From Chromatiaceae bacterium (GTDB lineage: Bacteria > Pseudomonadota > Gammaproteobacteria > Chromatiales > Chromatiaceae), in contig JACKMU010000002.1 of assembly GCA_024235215.1 (NCBI GenBank), positions 124,001-188,000 of the forward strand: 64,000 nucleotides of DNA, in the 5' to 3' direction. The notes beneath the pieces are model-generated. The model had not been told where the DNA came from and ran no database searches. It was given only the letters and a program-made list of their open reading frames with translations. Below are positions 62,976-64,000 of this stretch, piece by piece. The position numbers and the translations under genes were made by a program. Position 1 is the first letter of the stretch. Each line of letters starts with the position of its first letter.

Positions 62976-63629
62976 TCAGCTCCGCTGCTCTTTGGTGAGT
63001 TCTTCGATTTCCTCCTGCACGTGGTGTCCATCTTCGCGTGCAGTTCCAGTGGCGAAATGGCCGGGCTCCAATGCGGCTTCGCGCCTGAGCTGAACCTCTG
63101 TCTCCTCGATATCCTCGGCTGCCAGAACCCACTCACCGGTGCGGATGCAGATGACGCAGCGGAATACCTGTGCGATTCCCTGAATGAGGAGCAGAATACC
63201 CGCTGCGACCACGACCGTCTTGAACTGAAAAATGGGTATACCCGCCGGACTGTTGACACTGACCTCGAGGTAGCGCCAGGAGCGCTCCGCGTATTTCCAG
63301 CCGGCAACGATCAGCGCCAGTACACCGGGAAAGAAGAACAGGAAATAGAGAACCAGTTCGACGCGCGCCTGGGTCCTGGGCTGCCACAGCCGATAGATGA
63401 AATCGCCCCGCACATGGCCGCCGCGCGACAGGGTATAGGCGCCTCCCATCATGAATAGCGTACCGTACATGATGTAGGAGAGATCGAATGCCCAGTCGGT
63501 CGGAGAGTTGAATCCGTACCGTACCAGCACCTCGTAACCGACACCTACTGCCATGACCAGAATCAGCCAGGCGAAGGCTTTGCCGAACCACGCCGATAAA
63601 CGGTCGGCGAACGCAATGTAAACGAGCAC
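62976..63629 (-). CDS. dctQ: TRAP transporter small permease DctQ
   Basis: A 217-residue four-helix membrane subunit that pairs with DctM. The start MLVYIAFADRLSAWFGKAFA leads into WLILVMAVGVGYEVLVRYGF. SYIMYGTLFMMGGAYTLSRG and HVRGDFIYRLW carry the conserved HVR-D motif, and then come VLYFLFFFPGVLALIVAGW and TVVVAAGILLLIQGIAQVFR. A soluble C-terminal tail of about 40 residues rich in Glu is longer than usual. It is placed between dctP and dctM. Confidence 0.92.
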   Translation of the reverse strand: MLVYIAFADRLSAWFGKAFAWLILVMAVGVGYEVLVRYGFNSPTDWAFDLSYIMYGTLFMMGGAYTLSRGGHVRGDFIYRLWQPRTQARVELVLYFLFFFPGVLALIVAGWKYAERSWRYLEVSVNSPAGIPIFQFKTVVVAAGILLLIQGIAQVFRCVICIRTGEWVLAAEDIEETEVQLRREAALEPGHFATGTAREDGHHVQEEIEELTKEQRS

Positions 63630-63671
63630 GCTGCTATCACCCCTGCATGAAAGGATAAATGAATCCGTGAT

Positions 63672-63706
63672 TCCCGGAGCGGAATTTGTCGGATACCGCT
63701 CCGGGA
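63672..63706 (-). promoter_or_regulatory. Strong hairpin between dctP and dctQ
   Basis: A perfect 11-base inverted repeat, TCCCGGAGCGG and CCGCTCCGGGA, with a 13-base loop lies in the 100-base gap after the binding-protein gene. No T-run follows, so it probably protects the dctP message end or reduces read-through, giving more binding protein than permease. Confidence 0.6.
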
Positions 63707-63729
63707 TAGTCGGACCTACTGGCCTGCCG

Positions 63730-64000
63730 TCAGAGTTTCAGCTTGCCTGGGAAGTAATGGTTATACGCCAACGCGTAGTCGGGTGAGTTCATCAACTCAT
63801 AGAACACCACGCGCTCCACCCAGGCCCGTTGACTGTCCAGGACCTTTTTCATATAGGGGTCCTTCTCCAGCTCGGGGATGATCTGGTCCCACGCCTTCAG
63901 TTGAGCATCGAGAATCTCCTTGGAGGTGCGTTCCACGCTGACGCCACTGTCCTTCTGCAGCATCAGCAGATCCTTGGAGTAGTTATCGAGCGCACTGGCA
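63730..64000 (-). CDS. dctP: TRAP transporter substrate-binding protein DctP, C-terminal part
   Basis: The end of a periplasmic TRAP binding protein. The visible 90 residues are the C-terminal helices (DNYSKDLLMLQKDSGVSVER, ILDAQLKAWDQIIPEL, KVLDSQRAWVERVVFYELM, ending NHYFPGKLKL). The reading frame is open to the right edge, so the N-terminal majority and the signal peptide are outside the window. A methionine at 63963 is internal. It is the first of the three TRAP genes in transcription order. Confidence 0.88.
   Translation of the reverse strand, partial: ASALDNYSKDLLMLQKDSGVSVERTSKEILDAQLKAWDQIIPELEKDPYMKKVLDSQRAWVERVVFYELMNSPDYALAYNHYFPGKLKL

Overview
The window looks like a chromosomal segment of a Gram-negative, GC-rich (by eye, roughly 55-60 %) gammaproteobacterium, probably a sulfur oxidiser. 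This is inferred from gene content: outer-membrane systems (RND pump, TonB receptor, autotransporter, RHS protein), Fur control of ferric-iron uptake, a sulfide:quinone oxidoreductase with all three redox cysteines, and two DsrE-fold proteins. No rRNA, tRNA or CRISPR array was seen, so the genus is left open.

Region 1 (1-12.2 kb) is mostly housekeeping. It holds a ferric-iron ABC importer (permease cut by the left edge) with a Fur box inside its promoter, the fur gene, an RND efflux pair, a small lipoprotein, a PqiA-like membrane protein, and a Lon-like protease translationally coupled to a universal-stress-like protein. Region 2 (12.6-23.5 kb) is a defence island: a TIR-domain protein, a SWIM-SNF2 helicase, and on the opposite strand a complete type I Wadjet operon (jetABCD). 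Region 3 (24-26 kb) encodes two secreted proteins sharing a four-cysteine domain; one carries a metzincin protease and a helical repeat tail.

Region 4 (26.4-34.6 kb) concerns surface glycans: a sulfotransferase-glycosyltransferase fusion, a second glycosyltransferase, a LicD / glycerol-3-phosphate cytidylyltransferase / glycerophosphodiesterase cassette that could add phosphoglycerol to a glycan, and a second sulfotransferase. Region 5 (35.1-45.4 kb) has the sulfide:quinone oxidoreductase and then a tight four-gene signalling operon: TonB receptor, YfiR-like periplasmic protein, a 1638-residue CHASE8-type hybrid kinase ending in GGDEF-EAL, and an HDOD protein.

Region 6 (45.6-55.7 kb) has an RHS polymorphic toxin with an in-frame amber codon near its start, an AT-rich phospholipase-A2-like tip, a small membrane protein likely to be its immunity partner, a repeat-rich relic zone and a large autotransporter. 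Region 7 (56-64 kb) has an ECF sigma / anti-sigma / secreted DsrE operon in which the anti-sigma factor itself carries a periplasmic DsrE-like domain; a HAD-trehalose-phosphatase fusion with substitutions in motif I of both domains; and a TRAP transporter-amidase operon whose amidase has a one-base frameshift.

The most novel-looking systems are the sigma/anti-sigma-DsrE operon, the TonB receptor-YfiR-hybrid kinase operon, the TIR-SNF2 pair beside Wadjet, and the metzincin with its free-standing domain partner.
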